The notes under the pieces are model-generated. The model did not search any database. It saw nothing but the letters and a program-made list of their open reading frames with translations, and was not told the DNA's origin. Shown here in pieces: positions 44,359-54,884 of a stretch of 64,000 bases of DNA; position 1 is the first letter of the stretch, and the number at the start of each line of letters is the position of its first letter. Location of the stretch: assembly GCF_019320115.1 (NCBI RefSeq), contig NC_089583.1, positions 75,223,368 through 75,287,367 of the forward strand, in the 5' to 3' direction. The translations under genes were made by a program, and so were the position numbers. The DNA is from Miscanthus floridulus. Lineage: Eukaryota; Streptophyta; Magnoliopsida; Poales; Poaceae.

Positions 44359-44614
44359 ACTGTCGAGCATCTTTTGTTGACACTAGCCACCGCTGCTAGA
44401 ACCCTAACGTCACCCACTCACTGTCCCCACTACCTACCCAACCTATCTTCTTGAGCCTCTTGTAAGCTCGCCAAAGTTGGGGAAAAGAGGGAGAAAGGCT
44501 AGAGATGGAGAAGAATGAGAGGGAGAGGAATTGAGTGTTCAGAGGAAGAGGAACACTCGTGTGCATTGTATATCCTACTCCCTCTATCCCTAAACAAGAG
44601 CATGCTTGCTTGGT
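44359..44614. other. Unassigned DNA with one Stowaway-like terminus
   Basis: No gene. TACTCCCTCTATCCCTAAAC at 44576 resembles the terminal repeat of Stowaway (mariner-type) MITEs; the opposite end was not found nearby. Confidence 0.4.
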
Positions 44615-44935
44615 TGGCTTTCCAAAATATGCCAAGCTTAAGATTTGGCAAACTATGATTTTGGATGTCATTTGGTTCACAACCGTAAGTTGTTAACCTT
44701 TTACATTTGGCTTGCCAAATCAATAGTAATTTTTTTGCCTAACTTTTGCTTGCAAAATCTTTGGCTTGGCAAGATTTGGCAACAAACCAAGCAAAAGTTA
44801 GGCAAAAAAAGTTTATCATTGATTTGGCAAGCAAATGTGAGAGGTTGGCAACTTTTGGTTGCAAACCTAATGACATCTAAAATTATGCTTTGACAAATCT
44901 TTGGCTTGGCATATTTTGGAAGCCAGTCAAGTAGG
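44615..44935. mobile_element. Fold-back MITE
   Basis: The two halves are inverted copies: TCCAAAATATGCCAAGCTTA (left) pairs with the right end, where CTTGGCATATTTTGGAAGCC is its reverse form. Inner TTTGGCTTGCCAAATCAATA pairs with TTGATTTGGCAAGCAAATG. The palindrome spans almost the whole 320 bp, centred near 44775. The family and duplication are not resolved. Confidence 0.7.
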
Positions 44936-45081
44936 CTCAGCTGCACCCATGTTAGGAGTTTTGAACTGTTGTTTCCTAGGTTTTTTGATCCATTGCAAGT
45001 CTCGTAGATCTAAAAAATGTCATTAGTGTTCACCTATTCGGAGATAAGCCATTATAATTTATTAGTTCTAAAATATGCCAT
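44936..45081. other. Unassigned flank before the outer solo LTR
   Basis: 146 bp of AT-rich DNA ending in the GCCAT duplication (45077-45081). The same host sequence continues at 62445-62478. Confidence 0.5.
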
Positions 45082-48000
45082 TGTGGAAGAACCGCCTAAT
45101 CTAATGCCTCCTAGGAGTACTTGTCTTCCATTAGACACTAAGTACTCAAGGGAAGACACTAAATTACATAGTTCTGTCAAGCACACCTCAAGGGAGAACC
45201 CAAAAATCCACATTTTTCCATCAGGGTCATAAATGAGAGAATAAAGCTTACAACATTTTAGCCATTTCTTACATCACTTTTCATGCAACACCAGAGTATA
45301 ATATTTATTGATTATAACAGCGGAATATACCCATGTTATCAGAGTTATGAAGAATTTAATTTAACAGCGGAATATAAACATGTGATCAGAGTTACAGCGG
45401 AAATAAATATCTATTCATGACATGATGAAGCATTGATATATAAACTATAACAATAGATTATAAAACTTTTGTTTATAAAAACATTTAGCAAGAGTTATAA
45501 ATAAAAACTATGATCACAGCATAAATGAATCCTCTCTGAGCCCACCAGGAGAGATCCACACACAAGAGTCAGCTCTAGCATCCGCCTATCACCTGCAACA
45601 GGGGGAAATAAAACCCTAAGTACTCAATTGTACTCAGCAAGACTTACCCGGTAGGAAGAAACAAAAGACTCCAAGGGTATGCAAGGCTATCTGGCTTGTG
45701 AGATTATTGCATCTACAAGGAGCATTACTAAACGTGCATCCTTATATTCAATTTATTAGCAGTCATCATTAGTTCATTAACTAACCATTCTATATAAGCA
45801 CCTATACTACTTTCAAACAGGTGGTAAGCAATCAGAACTAGTTTTACATCTTTCATATTCTAGTTCTTACTATAGTGCTAGACTGTAGACAAGTCATACC
45901 AGATAACTCGACGATTCACGAACCAATGTATCCCAGCTGGGTACCCTGAAACACATGCCCCGCTTGTATCCCTAGGCACAAGCAAGACTAACCCATCACT
46001 CTCCTGTCAATGGGTCTAGGTTTCCATCCAAACTTGGACTCCAAGCCCCCACACCTGAGTCCTAGACTCAGTGTGGTGCTTAGACCTCCACCATCCCCGC
46101 CTCCAATCAGTCAGTCTGAAAAGAGCCGAAACCCACGATAAGAGAGCAATGAGCCTTTCCTGCTCCTATAAACAAGTATGTGCTTAGGATAATAAGTCTA
46201 TGACCTGACTAGAATCCAATGCAATGGATAGTCCTTAACCGACATAGGCAGAACAAGCGCAATCCGAGCCTCAGTTCGAATGCCAAACCAAGTCTAGATC
46301 CAAAGTACCATTCTGCCCAGTCTCCAATTATCATTCATATATATTCCATGTGATAGTAATATAATAACAACAATAATATCTTTCCTATCTCTCGCGAGTG
46401 ATAGGCAATCACTCGATTTCTACTAGAGTCCTGTAGCATAGCAATCTATGTGATACTGTCATACTAGTAAGACTAATAGGATAAAGATATATATATATGC
46501 AAGTGGGTTTCATTCAACTCCTTAAAACTTAATGCACAAACATAATATAAAGTGCAGAAAAGTAGGGGTTATACACCGGGGCTTGCATGGGTAAGATATA
46601 ACCAAAAGTTAGTGTTCCATCTTTGTGACATGATTACCAAGGCACCATCTCTTCTGTTACTCTGGTCATCTCCACGATACATCATTGTTCCTATTATGAT
46701 ATACGTGGATGCAACGCATAGATGTAAATAATCAACGATAGCCGAAACTCTTAGAAATTCGATTAGCCTCATAAGCTAACGAGATAACTCTAACATGCTT
46801 GTCTACATATCCACGTCATCAAGTAAGGCTTGTTCCTAGAAAATGTTTTCGTTCTACAAACCCCCAATTAATTTTGACATTTGATCGATTAAATAAATAT
46901 TTCCAGTACTAGTGCACATTTAGTTACCTTAACAAACTAATTCCTATGGAGCTACAAAAATTACAGTGAGCACCTAATATTGCTAGGAATCTACTGTAAA
47001 AATTTCAGAGCCAACACTATCACCAATTTATCACAACAATTCCTACAAATTTATATTTTGACTAATATTAAGTATCTCAATTTAATTATATAACTCCTAA
47101 GAATATTATAAACTATGTGAACAACATATACTACTAGATAGATCATGATTTTAGGACTCCAACAAAATTAGTTTCATAATTTTTGGACAACTACACAAAT
47201 TTATATTGATTTTGCAAGTTTGCCTTAGAAATAAATTAGAAAATGCTTTAGAAAACGAAAAGGGCCGGCAGGCAACCAATTTGGCCTAGCAGCCCAACAT
47301 AGCCCAGCGTGGGGCGCATAGCCGCTCACCAGCAGGCCAACCCAACCAGCCCGCTACTGTGAGCGCATTGCATGTTTTACAAACGAGTCCCTGTGTTTTG
47401 GGATAATCAGCGTCGCCACAAAACACTATTGCAGCAGACTCGAACTTTGCATCAAGCACCCTAGATTAAATTGTCATCGCAACTAGGCGGTCCCTGGCAC
47501 CACCGTGCATGTTGGCACAACTCCGGCCTAGCACTGCACACCTACGTCGGTCCGTAGAGCGAGGCACTGGCTAACCGTGCAAGCCGACGAGCATCGTGGG
47601 GCCAAGCCGGACTCCTCGATGGTGGTTGGGAGATAGGCAATGACCCTAACACGCTGTCCACACTGCTAAGCCACCCGTCATGGTGGCACAAGCGTTCTAG
47701 GGACCTAGGGTACTAATAGAGAGGTAGAGGCAATAGGGGAAGCAGTAGGAGCTCACCGCGGTCCACGCTGTGGTGGCGGTTGAGGTAGAGGAGGACCGAG
47801 ATGACCTAGCCACAGTGCGTGCGAGCACGATGGCATCGCTCTGAGGTAGACATGGTGCATCACCACGCCATCGACTGAATGCTCTGACCAAAAGAAGATG
47901 AGCACTAGTCCTAGGGGATCAAGACAAGCTCAGAAATGCCATCAATTGATCCTTTACCTATGGGTTTGGCTTACCCCCAAATCTCTAGCCACGGACGGCG

Positions 48001-51000
48001 CTCAAGGCCGACGACGATGGAAACACCAATTTGGTGGTCAATGGTGCACGATTGGCTCTGATTTAGTGCAGGGAGCTAATAGGCTAGTCTAGCTACTTGT
48101 AGGTGCAAGCAATTGAACTACAACTGCACTGTGCACAGTGAATCAGGGACTGCTACGGCTAGGGTCCCACATCGGCTCATTGTTTCCATCGACGTTGATA
48201 GCTTGTGAGGCATGGTTTATTGGTAGTGGCTAGTCAGAAAGGACAAGAGGGATGAAGGGATGGTGACTGAGCTTGTCGCACAGAGGCAGGGCCTAGCAGT
48301 GGCTGCCTTTACTCGCTGATTGAACACAGCGAGTGCGGCCAAGACGAGCGCCATCGTGAGACAGCAACAGTGCGGGCAGCAGCAGCTCAGCGCATAGTAG
48401 CCGCACATAGCGTGCAGTGTCAGTGACATGCATAAGTATGGCAGGTTGTGTAACACCCTAGGTGTTAGCCTTGCATAATTTGACTTGCATTGCATGAGCA
48501 CAAGCATCAAGCATTCATATATAAGCTTTTATATTTGAAACATGCTTTGTTATTTCATGTTTCCTTGTATGTATGCATATGATCATGTATGAATGAGTGC
48601 AAGTGGGTAATGTTAGTCACTAAAACACCTTAGCTACACTTAGGATGACTAATGGAACAATGTTCATGTAGACCACTTTGTTTAATTAAGCTCCTAAGTG
48701 GTGATATGCATGTTAACCTAGGAAGTAAAATATGTACCCAATGTATAAAATGCTTGTGTGACCTTAAGAATACATTAAGCATGTTTAGAATATCATTATG
48801 AACAACTTTGGTATTCATGACTCGGGCTAGTTTGATCTCTAAGCCATAGTTTAAGTGTATGTCATCATTTATAAGTGACATGTTTGACCTAGTTTGAACT
48901 ATGTCATAGAGACTTTGCATGGATGTGTTCACTATAGAAAAGTTGTAGTATTTGAGTAGAGCAACAACTTTTATTTTTGGATCATAGGCTAGTTAAGCTC
49001 CTAACATGCTTGAAATTAGCTCACAAAAATCAGTAAAACTCAAGTTTTCAACACTTAGAATTTTTCCAAGTCCTAGCACAGTTTACAGTTTCGCTGAGCT
49101 GACTTTGAGATGATTTTACTCCTTATTCGTTGAGAATTAGACTTTAGTCTTTTAAGAGAAGTTGTAGATGGTATATAGGGATACGACTTTGGTTAAGGAA
49201 GATTTAGCTTATGAGCCACAGATTAGGAGTTACGGAGGGAGGAACTTTGGGTTTCAGGCGCATTTTCGAGGTAGTATTAGCAGCTCCTTCAGTTTTTTGA
49301 ATCTGACTGAGTGGTCCGACCGGCTCAGCTTGCGCGCGCCATGTGGAAGCAGTGCACCGGCGCTGCCCCCACATGCCAGTGGCAGGTCGCAGTGAATAAC
49401 CGAGCGCTGTGCCTGTTGTCTTCCTCTCCATTCACTTGCTTGCTTCTCCTTGCCTATTCTTCTTTCTCTGCCTTGAACAACTGACTGTACAGAGCAGCGC
49501 CGCCGCCATGAAATCCATCGCCGCAGCAGCGCCTCCATCTTTCTCCTCCCACCAACAGCACCACCATGGCCTCACTGCGTTCCCGACCTAGCTGCACCTT
49601 CCCTCGACAGTAGGTAAGCCGAGCGAGTCCATAGCTCCATCGCGTCTGCCATTGTTGCCACCATGTGCGAGCTCATACACGGCCATACTTCCCTGAGCTC
49701 TAACCGCTCTTCCTCTCCATCGCTCTGTGTCTGACTTGGGCCAGTAGATGCTCCCATGATGGGCCATTAGGGCTAAGCCGCCGTCAGTTCACCGGAACCG
49801 ATGAGCTCGCTGCCACTGACCGTACAGCCACGCCGCTGAGCCACTCTCTCCACCGCCGTGTGCGTAGAAGTTGCGAAAATCGATTGCTAACCTATACCGA
49901 TAGATGCGTCTCGACGACAAGCTACGGCCGGTCAAAGCGCAGCCCCTGCTTCTGTCCATATGACATAAGGGGTCAGGTTGACCTAGGGGCCTAGCCGTCA
50001 GCCCCCTTGGGTGCAGTAGGCTGTGTGCGCGTATCATATGTTAGGATTTGGTCGTTTTTGTTTTAATCTTTTTCTAGATTTTGTGAGGATCTTGTAAATT
50101 CAATATCTAGAGCTACAGAGGTCCGATTTGAGTGATTTCAATTTTGTTGTGTTCCTTAGGAAGTGTAGTATTTTATAAAAATATGAGATGTACAGTTTCT
50201 AGTATTTTATTGGTTATTAAAATGTATTTAGATAAATGCTTTTTGAATGTTTACAATCTTGTAAATTATATATCTTGAGCTAGAAATGTGATAAAATTGT
50301 GATTCCAAATTTGTTAGTCTTGTGTTGACATGCTCTAGCTAGGAAAAATATTAGGATTACGGTAAACTTGATTGAAATATGATCTTTCTAGTTTATCTAT
50401 TAATAAATGACATTTTCTAAGGAAAATTATAGGGATAAAAATATGTAACATATTGCTATGAAATTTTTGTACAGTAGTATGGCCCTAATATGAAGCTAGA
50501 AAAATTATATAATCTATTGTTTAACACTTTTCTATATGGTTTACTATTTTCATTAAAATAACCCTTGCTAGATTGTCATTTTTCCATAGGATGTTTTACA
50601 TGACCAAATGTTATGAAATTTTCACAGTAGCCTATTGTGAGCACTAGGAAGCTACTGTAATTGTATGATAATTTATTGTGCACATTAGGTGTATGTTTGT
50701 TATTTACCCTAATTATCTAATTAAATTAATAAAGACATTTAAGTAATTAAATTGTGATTGACCATGATGTTTTCTATGGTGCTTGTGATGCATAGTAACT
50801 GTTTATGTTTATAGTAAGGCTTAGAAGCAATTGATTGTATGCAACTAACTAATTATCACTTTATAATTCAAATAAAGGGCTGCATGTATAGTTTCGGTTG
50901 TGTGGATGATTTCATGTTGATAATGGCCTTTTATGTAAAACTTGTTAATAACAAACTTGTAGATAACTTACTAATATACCTTGTGTTAAATTTTCATTAT

Positions 51001-51434
51001 CATAGGCCTTAGGGTTTAAGAGTTTTGGCTGTTAGAAGTTTGCTGCCCTAATTGTTTGTTCTCTGGATAGAATTGCTTGACTGGTTTGTTTGACCTAGAT
51101 AACTGTTGAATCACGTTGGGAGTATCCAAAGAAAGTTGTAGACAATTTCATAAGAGTTCTAGAATGTCAACAACCATATGATTGTGATGTATATAACTCC
51201 AGTTATGATTAAAACAAGTAGCTACTATTTTGGTAGTTCGATAAATAAATTGCAAAAGTGTTTGCTTAAGTAATAGAGAAAACATATGCACCTACTCAGT
51301 AAAATAGGATGCACTTGTCATTACTTTAGCACCATGCTGTTGAAAATACTTACGAGGATGCATTCATCACCTTTTACCATATTATATGTGTTGTCATACA
51401 TGCATTCGCGATATCTTATTCCATGATCATGCAT

Positions 51435-51620
51435 ATAGGATCGACCGAGGAGATAACATTACTAGAATTCAATGAAGAAAAGGAAGGGGATCAGCAAGGG
51501 ACTCCTCAAGCCATAGCTCTTGAAGAAGGGGAGTAGACTCTAGAAGAGCTCCCTGTTTGCCCAGATCACTGCCCCACTTCTTTTCTCAAAGGCAAGCCCC
51601 GGAGCATTCTAAGTCTCCTA
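51435..51620 (+). other. Coding-like block 1 in LTR-A
   Basis: Reads GST-EEITLLEF, an acidic stretch, one TAG, then EELPVCPDHCPTSFLKGKP and SILSL. LTR-B (57979-58152) reads TLLEF, acidic text, one TAG, EELPECPDHQPSSFLKGKP and SILSL. Many differences between the copies are at third codon positions. An acceptor-like ATAG precedes both blocks. The product is unknown. Confidence 0.5.
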
Positions 51621-52708
51621 GTGTTTTACAAAATATTACTCGAGTTCTTTATGATTGATGCATTAGGTTATAAGAGTTGACTAGGAAACACTTGATGCAT
51701 GGAACTACCATGTCCAGAGATATACACCTTTCACCCTATGTAGGTCTAGGCTTGAACATATGCTTAGCCATGCTTAGACCGGTAGAAGTCGGGTGATTTC
51801 CTGTCACCTACGAGATATAGGTAGATATCGAAGCACGGTTGGCTATATTGCTATGGTGGAAAAGAACCATGGGGTAATGTAAATGGAGACCGGGCGAGAT
51901 GTCGATAGAGAAGTAACAAGACATGGAGGTCTTAGGGTGTGGATCTATCCCCGTCTATGTCGATTAAGGATCATACCGTTGTTGGTGCTGTTTGACAAGA
52001 TTGAATACATGCCTATCACTTAGCTGGCTGGATAACTCATTTCAACCGTGAAGCCAAGTAGCTCAACTCAGGTCGGGCCTCATTCTGTTGTGCGCACTTT
52101 ATGGGGAGCGGATCAATAGACCGTGGGCATGCATGACCTGAGCAACCTGGTCCAAGACTATGGGCAGGCATGGCTTGAGCGACCTGGCTACCATCAGTCC
52201 CAGATTGTGCGGCGCTGTACGAACCCACGTGAAATGTGTACCTGAGTTGTACCAAAGGTGACCTAAGGTGACTAATGATCTGGTCTGCCTGGGTTTGTGT
52301 TAGGAATAAATTCCCAGCTGGTTGAAATCGATTTGAATCACCGTCTCTCCTAAATAGTGAGAAACTTGGCTAGTCCCAACATCGTAGTAATTGTATTATG
52401 AAATGTGATGGTTTAGATAAACATGGAATTACTATACCGGCTATGGTTACTATTGTATGCTCTTAAATTGAGACACCACATGTTTGGCACAGGATAGTTG
52501 TTAATCTAGAGATGAATAGCCTATAATTAACTTGATGACCAAAGTATAATTGTATAATTGACTTAATCGCTTTTTATGCAAAATGTTGTCAAGCTACCTC
52601 TACTTATAAAGCCTTACATAATCCTTGGAGTCAATTTATTTCTGGTTTATGATGGGTAAGTCTAGCTGGGTACCTTCTCATACTCAGAGTTTTATTCCTA
52701 TTGTTGCA

Positions 52709-52771
52709 GATGGTACCATCTATCATGGATATTGCAAGAATTGCTTCTATCCCGCCGTGGATGAGGAGTGA
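52709..52771 (+). other. Coding-like block 2 in LTR-A
   Basis: Twenty codons and a stop: DGTIYHGYCKNCFYPAVDEE. LTR-B has DDLLYQGFYKYCLHPAGDED and a stop at the same codon. Consensus Y-x-G-(Y/F)-x-K-x-C-x-x-P-A-x-D-E-(D/E)-stop. The 3' LTR fragment repeats it at 60809-60871. Confidence 0.45.
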
Positions 52772-53145
52772 GCCTTGGGCAGGCATCTTTAATAATCTCT
52801 CTATTATGCTTTTGTGGATTGTGATCATGTGTTGGCACTGTATTTGAACTATGTTGTCAAATGCTACTTTTGAACTTTAATTTGCTTCCGCTACTATCTA
52901 TCAAACTTGGTTTGTAATAATTTTATTTCGTACTCTGATGATGGAACTGTATCTGTGAACTTTATGTAATATGTGACATGTATGTTGAATCATGTGCGAT
53001 CTTGGTTATATGTGGATCGTTTATCGAGGCCTATCGTGGTACTCGACAGACTACCGGGTTTATATGGGCTCAAGTATGACAGTGTGACCGCTTGTGGGCT
53101 GCTATTGTACTTGTATTCTTATAAATTGGTTGGTTCTGTGACAGC

Positions 53146-53157
53146 TGGCATCAGAGC
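53146..53157 (+). other. Tekay element primer-binding site
   Basis: TGGCATCAGAGC, one change from TGGTATCAGAGC (initiator-Met tRNA), two bases after the LTR end. Confidence 0.9.
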
Positions 53158-54439
53158 AAGGTTCAATATTAATTGCCTACATGTGTATTTAAAACAAAGG
53201 TTTTTGTTTTCTAAAACCAGTTTCTAGCAACTAATAGCTATACAAATAGGTATTTGAAACCTAAAGTTGAAATCTAAAGTGTGCCAATGATCACTTTCTT
53301 TATGCCCAATTAAGGACTCTTAGGTGGCTAATTAAGTACTAACTTGGGGGTTTTATTTTCGCCGTCCATACGACGTGCTATTGTATGGATGCTATTCATT
53401 TGAGTGGTAATGTATGGATCAAATGCCTCTACGCCAAGGTAAGAAGGTAAGTTGATGAGTGGCATGACCGCAAGATGTGAGTGTGCGGTCGGGGAGAGCT
53501 AGCTTTGATACGGCTATGTATGCATGCTTGCATGTGTGTATGGTGCGTATTTAATTGTGGGTAATAATTGTCATCAGGGTAGTTTTGATATGGAAGTATA
53601 TGTATGGGTATACATATATGGAAGTATTTAGATTACAACTTAGAGCCCAGATTTACATTCTGCATATATAATTGTGGGGTTGGGCTGCAATGAAAGTTTT
53701 ATGCATGTACACTAACAACGAAACATGTAGCCCGACTAGTTACGCTATATATGAGAGAACGTATGTATGCCACCGTGTATGTCATTAGAAATAATTTTTC
53801 CTAAGTTTGTAAGGACGTACGGAACGTGCATGCATCAGGATAAATAAGTATTTAATACTTGCATTGTTCCTCCCCTTATAGATCTCTTACTCAGTTATGT
53901 AACCCTTATCCATTATGACTTTGTCTCACGAGAGTTTCTGGTTGATGTTTGGAACTTCTGCTCTACTTTGCAGAGTCTTGCACTATGCGGGGTATTATGA
54001 ACTGCCCCTCTATCACTAGAATGAAGTATACCTAGAGGGATTTGCATCAGCAGCTTGCACAGGCCTAGCAAGTAGTGATGTATCTTCAGCATGAGGTGTA
54101 TTATTTGAACAACCAGCTGTACTTGATCATTAATAACGAAGACGAAGATCTAGAAATGTTAGTAGAAGATGACGGCTGGGATGAGGATGATCCTATCTCC
54201 GACCTCGACAACGACCATAATGAAGATTAGAGTCGCCTAGTGACTAGTATGTAACACATTGCGAGCCCGATAAGTGATCAAATTGGTGATGTCATGTTGC
54301 GAGAATGAATTATTATGCCTCTGTTTTTATTATATGAATTTAAGATTCTCTCCAATAATTTTAGTTTGGTATGATTATACAATTCATCTATAATCTCTTG
54401 ACATCCTCCAATAATCACTTATTGTTGCAAGCTGTGCAG
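53158..54439 (+). other. Tekay element leader
   Basis: Untranslated region before gag, AT-rich with ATGTATG-rich text. The only coding-like part is the acidic ORF at 53985-54230. Confidence 0.6.
53985..54230 (+). pseudogene. Acidic leader ORF upstream of gag
   Basis: ATG 53985 to TAG 54228-54230, 81 codons with two in-frame TAGs. Heptad-like QQLAQA..VVMYLQHEVYYLNNQLY is followed by a very acidic tail (NEDEDLEMLVEDD, DEDDPISDLDNDHNED). Both stops could be mutated CAG or AAG/CGA-type codons. It sits 210 bp before the gag ATG. The function is unknown. It might be an N-terminal extension or a regulatory uORF. Confidence 0.4.
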
Positions 54440-54884
54440 ATGACTCACACTCGTGCCAGAGCCTAGGGATGAAAATGGTACGGATATTTTCCAACCGTAT
54501 TCAAAACCGAATCTATTTAGAGGGGTTAAGATCTGTCCGTATCCAAGTCTGGATATCCAACATCCAATACCGTATCCGTATCCAAATACTCAAATCGCAT
54601 ATTTATGATGTCGATATCCAATTATATCCTATCTGACATAGTTGACACTATCCATATTCGAATCCAAATCTAGACAGAAATATGAAAACAAATATAATAT
54701 CAATGATATCTGTCCATATCCGATCCATTTTCATCCCTAGCCAGAGCAGGCAGTAGCCAAGAGGGCAATGACAGTGACTTACCACCACCGCCACCGCCGT
54801 CTGCTAATGAGTTCTTTGCACAATTCCTAGGAAGTCAAAGGACTATGGAGGAAGCCATGCGCCTTATTGCACAGAACACTGGCT
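54440..54884 (+). pseudogene. Tekay gag, N-terminal part
   Basis: ATG 54440 begins MTHTRARA, then after removal of the MITE GSSQEGNDSDLPPPPPPSA, NEFFAQFLGSQRTMEEAMRL and IAQNTG, where LTR-B interrupts it. This is the low-complexity N-terminus preceding the capsid-like domain at 59640-60170. Confidence 0.8.
54463..54739. mobile_element. hAT-type MITE in gag
   Basis: 277 bp with terminal repeats TAGGGATGAAAATGG / CCATTTTCATCCCTA and an 8-bp duplication GCCAGAGC (54455-54462, 54740-54747). AT-rich, with repeated ATATCC-type text, non-coding. TAGGGATGAAAA termini and an 8-bp TSD are typical of hAT MITEs. Confidence 0.88.

Larger units (their letters stand above)
48449..53143 (+). repeat. Tekay element 5' LTR (LTR-A)
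   Basis: 4695 bp, TGTAACACCCTAGGTG..GGTTCTGTGACA, followed by the primer site. Its last 0.56 kb aligns with 60681-61244 with about 35 differences counted by eye, so the element is not recent. It has a GC-rich core at about 49310-50030 and AT-rich flanks. Coding-like blocks lie at 51435-51620 and 52709-52771. Confidence 0.9.

Noticed and set aside
46485..46500. TATATATATAT run as a promoter
   Set aside because: A simple microsatellite in AT-rich LTR sequence with no downstream gene.
52661..52714. A 54-bp intron between GTAAGT and TTGCAG in the Tekay LTR
   Set aside because: Shorter than usual plant introns, and the joined frame is not the same in all copies. Reported as a conserved motif, not as an intron.
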